Assembly: GCA_020853525.1 (NCBI GenBank)
Contig: JADYYS010000011.1
Location: 1-64,000 of the forward strand
Length of the DNA: 64,000 nt
Origin: Ardenticatenales bacterium
GTDB taxonomy: Bacteria; Chloroflexota; Anaerolineae; Epilineales; Epilineaceae
Reading direction: 5' to 3'
Shown: positions 46,857 to 54,895 of the stretch, piece by piece
How positions within the stretch are numbered: position 1 is the first letter of the stretch
How the letters are laid out: the number at the start of each line of letters is the position of its first letter
Made by a program: the position numbers and the translations under genes
The notes under the pieces: model-generated
The model's database searches: none
Seen by the model: the letters and a program-made list of their open reading frames with translations, nothing else
Told to the model about the DNA's origin: nothing

Positions 46857-48089
46857 TTGGTTGGCACCGAGACGACTCCGACAGAGCTCATCGACCTACT
46901 CGGTGACGTCGACCCCGATGTTCGCCTCCGCGCCGCCCTCGACCTCGGCGAGGGGCGCCACCAGGCGGCCGCCCCCGCGATCGTGGAGCGATTCGGCCGC
47001 GAGCGCGACTTCTACATCCGCGAGATCCTCACCTGGACCGCGCTGCGCATGCCGGATGCCGCCCTCCCGCACGTCCGCGCCGCCCTCCATAGCCCGCGCT
47101 GGCTCGCCCGCCTCCAGGCCCTCCATACCTTGAGTAAGGTGGGCTCCCGCGACGATGCCGCCCACCTGGACCCGCTGATCGCCGACCCGGTGGACGCCGT
47201 GGCCGCGCGAGCGTACTGGGCTGCGGCGCAGACACTCGATCCACGCGTGGTGCCCGCACTCGTCGCGCAGCTCTCCCGAGGCGACTCCGAGCACCAGAAC
47301 AGCCTCACGGTAGCGCTCGGCTCGTTCGGCGCGGCGGCCGTCCCGGCCCTGGTGGCGGCACTAGGCGGCGGCAATCCTGAGGCGCGACGGCACGCCGCCG
47401 ACACCCTCGGCTCTATGGGCTCCCCGGATGCCGACGCCGCCGCCCAAGCCCTCGCCGCCGCCATCGCCGACCCGGACGAGGGAGTCCGCCTCGCCGCCCT
47501 CAACGCATTGGGCCAGCTGGTCGTGCCGTCCGCGTGGGCGGCGATCGATGATGCCGCCGGATCTCCGGAGCCCAAGATGCGCCAGCTCGCCGAACGTTTG
47601 GGCGAGCGGAGGCCGAGTACGCGTGAGCTGCGCTTGGCTGAGCTCCGGCGTCAGCGCGGTGGTGGTGACGGCGAAGCTGCTGACGAGGCCGAGGCCTCTG
47701 CGGAGGTGCAGCCGGTCGCGGCGGCGGCCCCATGGCCGGGTCCCGACCTGTCGCTGGTCGACATAGAGGGCGGCCCGCAGGCCGAGGCTCTTCATCCGAA
47801 ACTTGCCCGGCAGGTGGAATTCTGCCGCCCGCGCTACCTCAGCCGCTCCGACGTTCCCCAGGAAGTCCTCGCCCGGGTCTACGCGGAAGCCGAGGCTGAG
47901 GCGCTGACGGCGGGAAGGCCGGCGGCCGCGGCGGCCCGTATCGCGGCGGGCAGAGCCGAGTTGTTTGTCCACGAGACGGTCCTCCTTGAGCAGGTGAGCG
48001 TGGTGAACCCCGGGATGACGGTGGACGGGCTGCTGCTGGGCACGGGCGTCCGGGTTAAGGGATTCACGGTAAGCGCCGACGGGTCATGA
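46857..48089 (+). CDS. HEAT-repeat protein with an EF-Ts-like C-terminal domain
   Basis: About 410 residues. Residues 10-230 are HEAT/PBS-lyase-type helical repeats (PDVRLRAALDLGEG, PHVRAALHSPRWLARLQALHTLSKVG, VPALVAALGGGNPEARRHAADTLGSMG). After a charged linker, the last 90 residues match the C-terminal domain of elongation factor Ts: RYLSRSDVPQEVL, AGRPAAAAARIAAGRAELF, ETVLLEQ, a final beta strand VRVKGFTV. I start at TTG 46857 because GGAGG lies 6 bases before it; a GTG at 46815 has no site. Role unknown; a ribosome- or EF-Tu-related function is possible. Confidence 0.75.
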   Translation: MVGTETTPTELIDLLGDVDPDVRLRAALDLGEGRHQAAAPAIVERFGRERDFYIREILTWTALRMPDAALPHVRAALHSPRWLARLQALHTLSKVGSRDDAAHLDPLIADPVDAVAARAYWAAAQTLDPRVVPALVAQLSRGDSEHQNSLTVALGSFGAAAVPALVAALGGGNPEARRHAADTLGSMGSPDADAAAQALAAAIADPDEGVRLAALNALGQLVVPSAWAAIDDAAGSPEPKMRQLAERLGERRPSTRELRLAELRRQRGGGDGEAADEAEASAEVQPVAAAAPWPGPDLSLVDIEGGPQAEALHPKLARQVEFCRPRYLSRSDVPQEVLARVYAEAEAEALTAGRPAAAAARIAAGRAELFVHETVLLEQVSVVNPGMTVDGLLLGTGVRVKGFTVSADGS

Positions 48090-48215
48090 GAGTCCGCGAG
48101 CAGCTGCCACGCCAAGCGACTGGCCGGCTGGACGCTGTGGCTGAGCGATGAGCTGCTCGCGCCGGTGCCGCACCGCCAGATGGTGTTCGTGCTCCCGAAG
48201 CGGCTGCGTCCGTCC
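48090..48215 (+). pseudogene. Fragment of an IS91-family transposase
   Basis: Immediately after the HEAT gene stop, 42 codons without a start read SSCHAKRLAGW, LWLSDELLAPVPHRQMVF and VLPKRLRPS, the part just after the zinc-binding motif in IS91/IS1294-type (Y2) transposases, where CHAKR..., PVPHRQ and PKRLRP are conserved. The rest of the transposase is gone. The HEAT gene may have lost or gained its end through this insertion. Confidence 0.6.
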
Positions 48216-48217
48216 AG

Positions 48218-48223
48218 TATGAT
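48218..48223 (+). promoter_or_regulatory. -10 box for the propeller gene
   Basis: TATGAT about 55 bases upstream of the 48278 start, directly after the transposase fragment. The leader would contain ACGGAG. No convincing -35. Confidence 0.4.
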
Positions 48224-48277
48224 GGCGCCGCCGCCCGCGCCACACGTCGCCGCCCCTTCGACGAACGGAGCCGCACG

Positions 48278-50473
48278 ATGTCGCTGCGAAGGATCCTCGG
48301 CCGCCCGACCCACCCCGCCCCCGTGCGAGCCGTCGCCTCGGTGATGCTGCTCGTCGCGGCCGGTCTTGCGATGAACGTCGTTCGACTTCGGCCCGCATCG
48401 CCGCCGACTGCGGCGCCTCTATCGTCCGCCATCGCCCAGTCCGATCCGTCGCCCCCACCCCCCGCCGTTTACCTCCCGCGTCTCGACGCCGCCCCGCCCC
48501 CCGACCTCGCCGTCGAAGGCCAGGTCGGCGGCGCCACGTGGGCCGTCGCCGCGCGGGGCGACACTGCCTACGTCGGCATCGGCCCGCGGATCGTCGCCTG
48601 GGACCTCCGCCCGACGGACCGCGGTGACGCACCCACCGAGCTGGCGAAGAGCGCCGTCCTCGGCCGGGCGGTGCGCGACCTCGTGCTCGACGGCGACCGG
48701 CTGTACGCCGCGCTCGGGGGCGCCGGCGTAGCGGTCTTCGACGTCGCCAACCCGGCGCGCATCGCCCTCACGACCGAGCGCGACCTGCCGGGCGAGTCGG
48801 GATCGCTCGTCCTCGACGCCGGGCGGCTGTACGTCGCGCTCGGCCGGCGTGGCATCGTGGTCCTCGACGCCGCGTCGCCCGCCCTCGACGAGCTGGGCGC
48901 CTGGCAGGCGCCGCCGGACGGGGACGATCCGGCGAAGGTCTTCGACATCGCCCCGCACGGGCAGCTGGCGTACGCAGCCGTCGATGAGCACGGGCTGCTC
49001 GTTCTCGATGTCGCCGACCCGGCGCGCATGACGATCGTCGGCGAGGACGCGGCGCACGGGGAGGCGCGGCGGGTGACGCGGGTGGGGGAGACGGCGTGGG
49101 TGGCGGCGGACAACGGGGAGGTGCATGTCTACGATCTGCGGGAGCCGCGGCGGCCGCGGTCGTTTGCCCAGCCGAATGAGCGATTCGTTCGCGGCGACGA
49201 GGCGGTGGCCGGATTCGCGCTGGCAGGCGACCGGATCGCGATCTCGGGTGGACCGCTCGAGGTCTGGGACGTGGCGGACCCGTTCACTCCCAGGAGGTTG
49301 GGGACCGGCACCGACGGCTTGTTCGCGCGGCACGCGGATGACGGGGGCGATGGCGTGGCGTTCGCTGGGGCCAGGCTCGTGGTCGCCGGCGGTACGAACG
49401 GCAAGATCGTCGTCGTCACTGCGGCCGGCGGAGCGTCGCTCCGGGGAAACGTCACGGTGGACGGTCTGTCCAATGCGTGGCGGTCCGTACTCTACGGCGG
49501 ACCCGATGGCAAGACGCTGTACAGTGGAGATGACCGCTTCGATGTCGCCCGTCCGAGCGAACCGCGACCGCTGGGCGTCAACCCGATGCAGTCGTACACG
49601 GTCGACGGTTCGCCGGCCGCAGGGCTGGATGCGGTCGTTGTCGACGGTCCCGTGGCGTACAGTGTCGGTGACCGCAACGCCGGCCAGCTCATCGCATTTG
49701 ACCTCACGGATTCCGCCGCGCCGCGCCGCGTCGGCGTGATCGACGACCGGGCGGCGGACCAGAATTGGGGCAGCGGCTTCGTCTTTCGCGGCTGGACCGC
49801 GGGCGTCCTCGCCAAGGCTGGGGACCGGATCGTCCTCGGCGGCTACTGCTGCCACTTCGCCGTCGTCGACGCCGCCGATCCGGCGGCGATGCGCCTGCTC
49901 GCGGTCCGCGGCGTCCAGCTCCGCGACGCGATCCACGCGCCGTCGCCCGCCCCGGCGGCCAGCTACACGGCCCTCGCCCTGACCGACGACGGACGCACAG
50001 CGGTCGGTGTGGACGCCGGCCAGCATGGCGACTTCGGCTACGCGGATTGGGGCGGCATCCAGGCGATCGACCTCACCGACCCGTCCGACCCGCGCTTCGG
50101 GCCGCACCTCGATTCCCCTGGCATGCAACAGAACGATGTCGTCATCCACGGCCACCACGCCTACGTCGCCGCCGGCAAGGGCGGCCTGCGCGTCTACAAC
50201 ATCGCCGACATCGACGCCGTCCGCGAGGTCGGCGCGTGGGACGACGGGGACGAGAAGGCCGTGGCGATCGTGATGGCGTGGCCGCACGTGTTGCTGGCGC
50301 GGAGCAAGCGGCTGGACCTCATCGACATCTGCGATCCGGGGCATCCGACTCGGCTGACCTCGGCGAGCGTGCCGGGCGTCGTGAAGGCGCTGCGGCTGTA
50401 CCGGGGGCGGGCGTGGGTGTTGACGGAGGACGCGGGGTTGGTGGGGTACGGGTTCCGCGGCGTCGGGCAGTAG
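48278..50473 (+). CDS. Secreted LVIVD-type beta-propeller protein
   Basis: 731 residues. A hydrophobic N-terminus (AVASVMLLVAAGLAMNVV), a Ser/Pro linker with VYLPRLDAAPPP, then LVIVD-like blades: GVAVFDVANPARIALTTERDL, GIVVLDAASPALDELGAW, GLLVLDVADPARMTIVGEDA, 'DLTDPSDPRFG', GLRVYNIADIDAVREVGAW. Overall it parallels the protein at 5591-7834. Surface location inferred, function unknown. ACGGAG lies 8 bases before the ATG. Confidence 0.85.
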   Translation: MSLRRILGRPTHPAPVRAVASVMLLVAAGLAMNVVRLRPASPPTAAPLSSAIAQSDPSPPPPAVYLPRLDAAPPPDLAVEGQVGGATWAVAARGDTAYVGIGPRIVAWDLRPTDRGDAPTELAKSAVLGRAVRDLVLDGDRLYAALGGAGVAVFDVANPARIALTTERDLPGESGSLVLDAGRLYVALGRRGIVVLDAASPALDELGAWQAPPDGDDPAKVFDIAPHGQLAYAAVDEHGLLVLDVADPARMTIVGEDAAHGEARRVTRVGETAWVAADNGEVHVYDLREPRRPRSFAQPNERFVRGDEAVAGFALAGDRIAISGGPLEVWDVADPFTPRRLGTGTDGLFARHADDGGDGVAFAGARLVVAGGTNGKIVVVTAAGGASLRGNVTVDGLSNAWRSVLYGGPDGKTLYSGDDRFDVARPSEPRPLGVNPMQSYTVDGSPAAGLDAVVVDGPVAYSVGDRNAGQLIAFDLTDSAAPRRVGVIDDRAADQNWGSGFVFRGWTAGVLAKAGDRIVLGGYCCHFAVVDAADPAAMRLLAVRGVQLRDAIHAPSPAPAASYTALALTDDGRTAVGVDAGQHGDFGYADWGGIQAIDLTDPSDPRFGPHLDSPGMQQNDVVIHGHHAYVAAGKGGLRVYNIADIDAVREVGAWDDGDEKAVAIVMAWPHVLLARSKRLDLIDICDPGHPTRLTSASVPGVVKALRLYRGRAWVLTEDAGLVGYGFRGVGQ

Positions 50474-50522
50474 GGACTCGCGTGCGGAAACCGAGCGGTC
50501 GATGCCGCGCTGACCCCTGTGC

Positions 50523-50528
50523 TATCTT
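50523..50528 (+). promoter_or_regulatory. -10 box of a near-leaderless promoter
   Basis: TATCTT ends 8 bases before the ATG at 50537 (spacer CACCGCCG). Confidence 0.45.
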
Positions 50529-50536
50529 CACCGCCG

Positions 50537-50854
50537 ATGATCGCTCCTGCCACACTGTCACCTACTCGACGCGCCGCGCTCGAACAAGTGCGAGCCATCG
50601 TGCTACACGCCCTTGAGGGCCATATGGCGCGCGTTTGGCTGTTCGGTTCGTCCGCCACGGGCGACGCAAGACCGAGGAGCGACATCGATGTGGCCATCGA
50701 GGCGGATAGCCCCATTCCTGATCGACTTATGCTCGAACTAGTCGACGCTTTGGAAGAGAGCACCGTGCCCTACTTCGTCGAGGTCGTCGACCTCGCATCT
50801 GCCAGCGACGCGCTGCGGCAGGCGGTCCACGACCGAGGGATTCGGTGGAGCTAG
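50537..50854 (+). CDS. MNT-type minimal nucleotidyltransferase
   Basis: 105 residues. The polymerase-beta-fold signature is VWLFGSSATGDARPRSDIDVAIE, with GSS...SDID supplying the catalytic Asp pair, and a third acidic position follows in YFVEVVDL. These proteins usually act as antitoxins of HEPN toxins, which they AMPylate. No HEPN gene adjoins it: the next gene starts 10 bases later and is a uracil-DNA glycosylase. It is an orphan MNT or one with a distant partner. The start is at 50537, after a -10 box. Confidence 0.85.
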   Translation: MIAPATLSPTRRAALEQVRAIVLHALEGHMARVWLFGSSATGDARPRSDIDVAIEADSPIPDRLMLELVDALEESTVPYFVEVVDLASASDALRQAVHDRGIRWS

Positions 50855-50864
50855 GGGGCGGGGG

Positions 50865-51554
50865 GTGAGGTCCTCGCTAACCACTCTCGAATCCGACGTC
50901 ACCGCCTGCCGCCTCTGCCCCCGCCTCGTCGCCTGGCGCGAGCACATCGCCTCCACCAAGCGCGCCGCGTACGCGGACCAGACGTACTGGGGCCGCCCCG
51001 TTCCCGGCTTCGGCGACCCCGACGCCTGGCTCCTCATCGTCGGCCTGGCGCCGGGGGCGCACGGCTCGAACCGCACCGGCCGCATGTTCACGGGCGACGG
51101 CTCGGGCCAGTGGCTGTACCGCTCGCTCCACCGCGCCGGCTTCGCCTCCCAAGCCGTCGCCACGGCGCGCGACGACGGCCTGACGCTCACGGGCGCCTGG
51201 ATCACGGCCGCCGTCCGGTGCGCCCCGCCGGCGAACAAGCCGACGCCCGACGAGTGGGCCGCCTGCCGGCCGTTCCTGCGCCGCGAGATCCCGCTCCTGC
51301 CGAACGTCCGCGTCATCGTCGCGCTCGGCGCGTTCGCGTGGCAGAAGGTGCTGGACGTCGGTCGCGAGGACGGTGGCGATCTCGGCTGGACCGTCCCGCG
51401 CCCCGCGCCCGCTTTCGGCCACGGAGCGGCGCACGACCTCGGCGCGGTGCGGTTGATCGGCTGCTACCACCCCAGCCAGCAGAACACGTTCACCGGGCGG
51501 TTGACGGAAGGGATGCTGGACGAGGTGTGGGGAATGGCGAAGCGCGCCCTGTAG
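50865..51554 (+). CDS. Family-5 uracil-DNA glycosylase (UdgB-like)
   Basis: 229 residues. It removes uracil and some other deaminated bases from DNA. Motif A is GLAPGAHGSNRTGRMFTGDGSG, lacking the Asp/Asn water activator of other families as in family 5. Motif B is CYHPSQQNTFTGRLT. The iron-sulphur Cys pair is CRLCP near residue 15, with further Cys (AAVRCAPP, GCYHPS). GTG start. Its TAG stop is formed by the GTAGGGGC end of a palindromic repeat. Confidence 0.9.
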   Translation: MRSSLTTLESDVTACRLCPRLVAWREHIASTKRAAYADQTYWGRPVPGFGDPDAWLLIVGLAPGAHGSNRTGRMFTGDGSGQWLYRSLHRAGFASQAVATARDDGLTLTGAWITAAVRCAPPANKPTPDEWAACRPFLRREIPLLPNVRVIVALGAFAWQKVLDVGREDGGDLGWTVPRPAPAFGHGAAHDLGAVRLIGCYHPSQQNTFTGRLTEGMLDEVWGMAKRAL

Positions 51555-51575
51555 GGGCACCCCTTGTGGGTGCCC
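51551..51575 (+). repeat. Palindromic repeat, copy 6, at a stop codon
   Basis: GTAGGGGCACCC-CTTGT-GGGTGCCC. The core is ACCC/GGGT, not the ACGGCA form, with pairing kept. TAG at 51552-51554 ends the glycosylase gene. Confidence 0.7.
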
Positions 51576-51588
51576 TTCATCGTCCACG

Positions 51589-51671
51589 CGATCCGATGGT
51601 TTGCCGATCCGCACGGTTTGCCGATCCGCATGGTTGCCGATCCGCATGGTTTGCCGATCCGATGGTTCCGC
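51589..51671 (+). repeat. Five tandem 16-17-bp repeats
   Basis: Units of CGATCCGCATGGTTTGC (variants CGATCCGATGGTTTGC, CGATCCGCACGGTTTGC, CGATCCGCATGGTTGC, CGATCCGATGGTTCCGC) fill the space between palindromic copies 6 and 7. Unit lengths alternate 16 and 17 bases. There are no spacers, so it is not a CRISPR array. Confidence 0.8.
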
Positions 51672-51693
51672 AAGCCGCATGGTTTGCGACGAT

Positions 51694-51719
51694 GGGCACC
51701 CACGGGGGGGTGCCCCTAC
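51694..51719 (-). repeat. Palindromic repeat, copy 7, at a stop codon
   Basis: GGGCACCC-ACGGGG-GGGTGCCC then CTAC, inverted relative to copy 6 with the same ACCC/GGGT core. On the minus strand its CTA gives the TAG stop (51718-51716) of the MFS gene. Confidence 0.7.
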
Positions 51720-53041
51720 AGATGGGACGCGATCTCTTCCGGTTCTCGTTCGTACCGCCGCAACTCCGGCGTCGATGCCGCCACCCAACCCGTGGCGACG
51801 AGGCATGCGATCCCGCCGCTGATGACGGACGCGGCCGCGCCCCAGACGCTGGCCACGAGGCCGGCCTCGAGCTCGCCCAGCTGCGGGCCGCCCATGAAGA
51901 AGATCATGTTCACGCTCGTCATCCGACCGCGCAGCCGGTCCGGCGTGGCCAGCTGGCGGATGACGTTGCGGATGACGGTCGACACCATGTCGGACGCGCC
52001 GTAGACGACGAGGCACGCGAACGTCAGCCAGAAGCTGCGCGACAGGCCGAAGGCCACCGTCGCGGCGCCGTAGACGAAGACCGAGCCGAGCATGACCCAG
52101 CCGCGGTAATGGATCCGGCGGATCATCGGCACCATGATCAGCGCCGTAACGAACGCCCCGGCCGCCGGCGCCGCTTGGAGCACGCCGTAGCCCGTGGCGC
52201 CGACGTCGAGCACGTTCTCGGCGAAGATCGGCAGGAGCGCCGTGGCCGAGGCGAAGAACGTCGCGAAGAAGTCCATCAGCATCGAGCCGCGGATGAGGGG
52301 CGCCCGAAAGACGAACTGGAGGCCCTCCCACGCCGCGTGCAGGCTGATCGCGCCGCCCTGCGCGCCGGCGCCGGCCGGGATGTCGCGCATTAGCAGGACG
52401 GCGGCGATGACGGCGCCGAACGACACGGCGTTGATCGCGTACACCCAGCCCAGGCCGAGCGTGGCGATGATCAGGCCGCCGAGCGCCGGCCCGGCGACGG
52501 CTGAGAGCTGGAACATCGTCGTATTCAGGCTGACGGCCGAGGCCATGTGTTCGGGGGGGACGAGGCTGGGCACCAGCGCGCTGCGCGCCGGGTTGTCGAA
52601 CGCGGCGGCGGCGGCGCCGATGGCGGTCAGGACGTAGATCGGCCAGATGACGGACAGGCCGTTGAACGTCAGAACGGCCAGAACGACGGCCGCCGTGCCC
52701 ATCGACGCCTGGGTGATGATGAGCATCTTGCGCCGGTCGATCGCGTCCGCGACGACGCCGCCGACGAGCGAGAAGACGATGATCGGACCGATCCGCACGA
52801 GGCCGACGAGGCCGAGGGCGACGGCGGCGGCGTCCAGTTGGTCGGCCCCCGGATAGAAGCGCTTGACGTGCCACAGCACCGCCGCGCTCTGCATCAGGTT
52901 GCCGGCGATCGAGACGAGCTGGCCGGCCCACAGCAGGCGGTAGTTGCGATAGCGCAGCGCGACGAGCGACGGGGGCAGCCCGCGCCCGGCCCGGCGAGGG
53001 CGCGGCCCGGACGGCGGGCGACGCGCGTGCGGATCGCTCAT
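51716..53041 (-). CDS. MFS transporter (EntS/MFS_3-like exporter)
   Basis: 441 residues, about 12 transmembrane helices. Hallmarks include the N-terminal LRYRNYRLLWAGQLVS and GGVVADAIDRRKMLI (the A-like motif between helices 2 and 3), then FDNPARSALVPSLVPPEHM, as in the enterobactin-exporter-like MFS_3 group. The substrate cannot be predicted. A Pro/Arg-rich N-terminal tail of about 25 residues precedes it. The stop codon is provided by a palindromic repeat shared in mirror image with the convergent glycosylase gene. Confidence 0.9.
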   Translation of the reverse strand: MSDPHARRPPSGPRPRRAGRGLPPSLVALRYRNYRLLWAGQLVSIAGNLMQSAAVLWHVKRFYPGADQLDAAAVALGLVGLVRIGPIIVFSLVGGVVADAIDRRKMLIITQASMGTAAVVLAVLTFNGLSVIWPIYVLTAIGAAAAAFDNPARSALVPSLVPPEHMASAVSLNTTMFQLSAVAGPALGGLIIATLGLGWVYAINAVSFGAVIAAVLLMRDIPAGAGAQGGAISLHAAWEGLQFVFRAPLIRGSMLMDFFATFFASATALLPIFAENVLDVGATGYGVLQAAPAAGAFVTALIMVPMIRRIHYRGWVMLGSVFVYGAATVAFGLSRSFWLTFACLVVYGASDMVSTVIRNVIRQLATPDRLRGRMTSVNMIFFMGGPQLGELEAGLVASVWGAAASVISGGIACLVATGWVAASTPELRRYEREPEEIASHL

Positions 53042-53230
53042 GCGCGGCTACGGCGGTGCGATCCGGCGGCGCATCGAAGCGCCGGACTGGCCAGTCGGCC
53101 AATCCTGCGACCGGCCATCTGCACGATTGACGGACCGCGCAACCGCGATAGGATGAGGTCGGCAATCCTCGCCGCATTCGCATGTCGTTCCGTCCGTAGA
53201 GCGAACGGCCGCCCGGAAAGGTCAGAGTCG

Positions 53231-53437
53231 ATGTCGAAATTCCTGGAACTCAACATGGCCACGTGGGATCGCGCACTGCGCATCGTCATTGGCGTTGCGC
53301 TGATCGCTCTGGTGTTCGTCGGCCCGAAAACCCCGTGGGGCTGGGTGGGCGTGGTGCCGCTACTCACGGCGTTGACGGGCCGGTGCCCGGTGTACACGCT
53401 GTTCGGCATTCGGACCTGTCCTGCCGACGTCTCGTAG
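53231..53437 (+). CDS. Small DUF2892-family membrane protein
   Basis: 68 residues. MATWDRALRIVIGVALIAL, a second hydrophobic helix and the ending TALTGRCPVYTLFGIRTC match the DUF2892 (YgaP transmembrane-like) family, which is often linked to rhodanese and sulfur metabolism. No rhodanese gene adjoins it; the UGA-containing rhodanese is 17 kb away. GAAAGG lies upstream of the ATG. Confidence 0.85.
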   Translation: MSKFLELNMATWDRALRIVIGVALIALVFVGPKTPWGWVGVVPLLTALTGRCPVYTLFGIRTCPADVS

Positions 53438-53470
53438 GCGCAGCGCCGGTTCGGCAGGCACGCCGGGCGA

Positions 53471-54574
53471 TCAGAGCGTGAGCCACTGGTAGTCCCCTTC
53501 GCACGGCGGCCCGTCCGTGATCCACATCGCCCGCGCGTCGAGGTCCATGATCGCCGACGTCACGGTGCGGTAGTCGCCGGACGGGTCGTCGGGGTCGGGG
53601 TGGCGGCAGACGGAGTAGGGGTAGCCGGTGTGGTCGCGCAGCATCGTCTGTAGGTCGTCCACCGTGACGCCGGTGCGATCGGCCAGGCTGGAGCGCAGGC
53701 AGTTCAAGCGGTTGAGCGAGGCAAACCGCTGGACGTTCGGCGTTTCGGCGATGCCGGCGCTCTCGGGGTCGAAGAAGTGGTTCGTGTGGACGAGCCGCCC
53801 GCCCGCGTCCGGGGCGATCCGGCACGTCGTCATGGGTGACGCCTCGAGGGCGACGGCGCCGCCTCCCTCTGCCCCAGGACCGGCCCGGGCGATGACGAAG
53901 TTGCCGCTGCACGCTCGCGGTCCGTTCGTCACGCGCGCCACCGCGGCGTCGAGGTTGCGCTCGCCGAGGATCTGCCAGCACCGGACGTGGAACGGCGCCG
54001 CCGGCCGCGACCAGTCGTCGTCCTGGCTGGTCAGCCCGTTGATCGCCAGACCGAGCCCGTGGCTGTTCAGGCCGATCTTGCCGCCGAACACGCCGGCCTC
54101 GGTGAACGCCGCCCGCGCGAACCCGTCCGGCTGGCGCTCGATGACGACCGCACCCTTGACGTCCGGGATCCAGTCCCAGTTCTGTCCGAGGAGCGTGTGG
54201 CCGTCGGCCGTCGCCGGGGGCGTGAGAGCGAACGACGTGCAGCCGTCGACGGCCGACTCGGCGTGGAGCGCCAAGAGCGTGAACTGGGCGTACATCAGCT
54301 CGTAGCGCGCGTTCAGCGCGGCGATCGCCAGCACGTCGTGACCGGCGCCCTCGGCGATGCCGATCACGCCGGCGGCGTACGCGGGCGACGCGGCGGTGAG
54401 GCGCTCCCAGAGCGTTGCCGCGCGCTCCAGGACCCGCTGGCGCGACATCCGGCCCTCGACTTCGAAGCGGCGGAAGTAGACGGCGACGTTGTGGTCGATC
54501 TCGGCGCGCAGGGCACGGCCCTGGATCAGCCCTTGCGCGTGCGCTTCGCCGGTGACGGACACGATCGGCAGCAT
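53471..54574 (-). CDS. C45-family peptidase / acyl-CoA:6-APA acyltransferase-like
   Basis: 367 residues. The Ntn-hydrolase signature EGAGHDVLAIAALNARYEL precedes SAVDGCTSFAL, in which Cys would become the N-terminal nucleophile after self-cleavage at Gly-Cys. Later NGLTSQDDDW and HTNHFF are typical of the AAT family. It hydrolyses or transfers amide-linked acyl groups; the substrate is unknown. GAGG lies 5 bases before the ATG. Divergent from the epimerase gene. Confidence 0.88.
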   Translation of the reverse strand: MLPIVSVTGEAHAQGLIQGRALRAEIDHNVAVYFRRFEVEGRMSRQRVLERAATLWERLTAASPAYAAGVIGIAEGAGHDVLAIAALNARYELMYAQFTLLALHAESAVDGCTSFALTPPATADGHTLLGQNWDWIPDVKGAVVIERQPDGFARAAFTEAGVFGGKIGLNSHGLGLAINGLTSQDDDWSRPAAPFHVRCWQILGERNLDAAVARVTNGPRACSGNFVIARAGPGAEGGGAVALEASPMTTCRIAPDAGGRLVHTNHFFDPESAGIAETPNVQRFASLNRLNCLRSSLADRTGVTVDDLQTMLRDHTGYPYSVCRHPDPDDPSGDYRTVTSAIMDLDARAMWITDGPPCEGDYQWLTL

Positions 54575-54714
54575 GAGAACCTCGTGGACCCGCCGTTGCG
54601 GCGCCTTGCGTCGGGCGTCGCGCGCTGCGGCGGGCTGGGGCGCGTCCGATCGGACGGCGGGGTGGGGCGAATTCGGCGCACGGATGGGTGAACAAGGATG
54701 GATGCAGTCGGATC

Positions 54715-54790
54715 AGAGCAGAGCAGAGCAGAGCAGAGCAGAGCTGATCGGAACGGATCGGAGTCGGATCGGATCGGATCGGATCGGATC
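54715..54790 (+). repeat. Two adjacent pentanucleotide microsatellites
   Basis: AGAGC is repeated six times (54715-54744) and, after a 21-base junction, GGATC five times (54766-54790). They fill the 321-base gap between two divergent genes, which otherwise holds no gene. Pentamer tracts can change by slippage and would alter promoter spacing. Confidence 0.85.
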
Positions 54791-54895
54791 GGATAAGGAT
54801 GGGGGCAGGCGGTCGGTGGGGCAAGGATCGTCGACGTTGGCCGTGGGCCATCCCCCGACCGCCCGCCTCCCTGTCTGACCGACACCGCACATCGC

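Noticed and set aside
51589-51671. CRISPR array
   Set aside because: Units are contiguous 16-17-mers without spacers, and there is no cas gene in the window.
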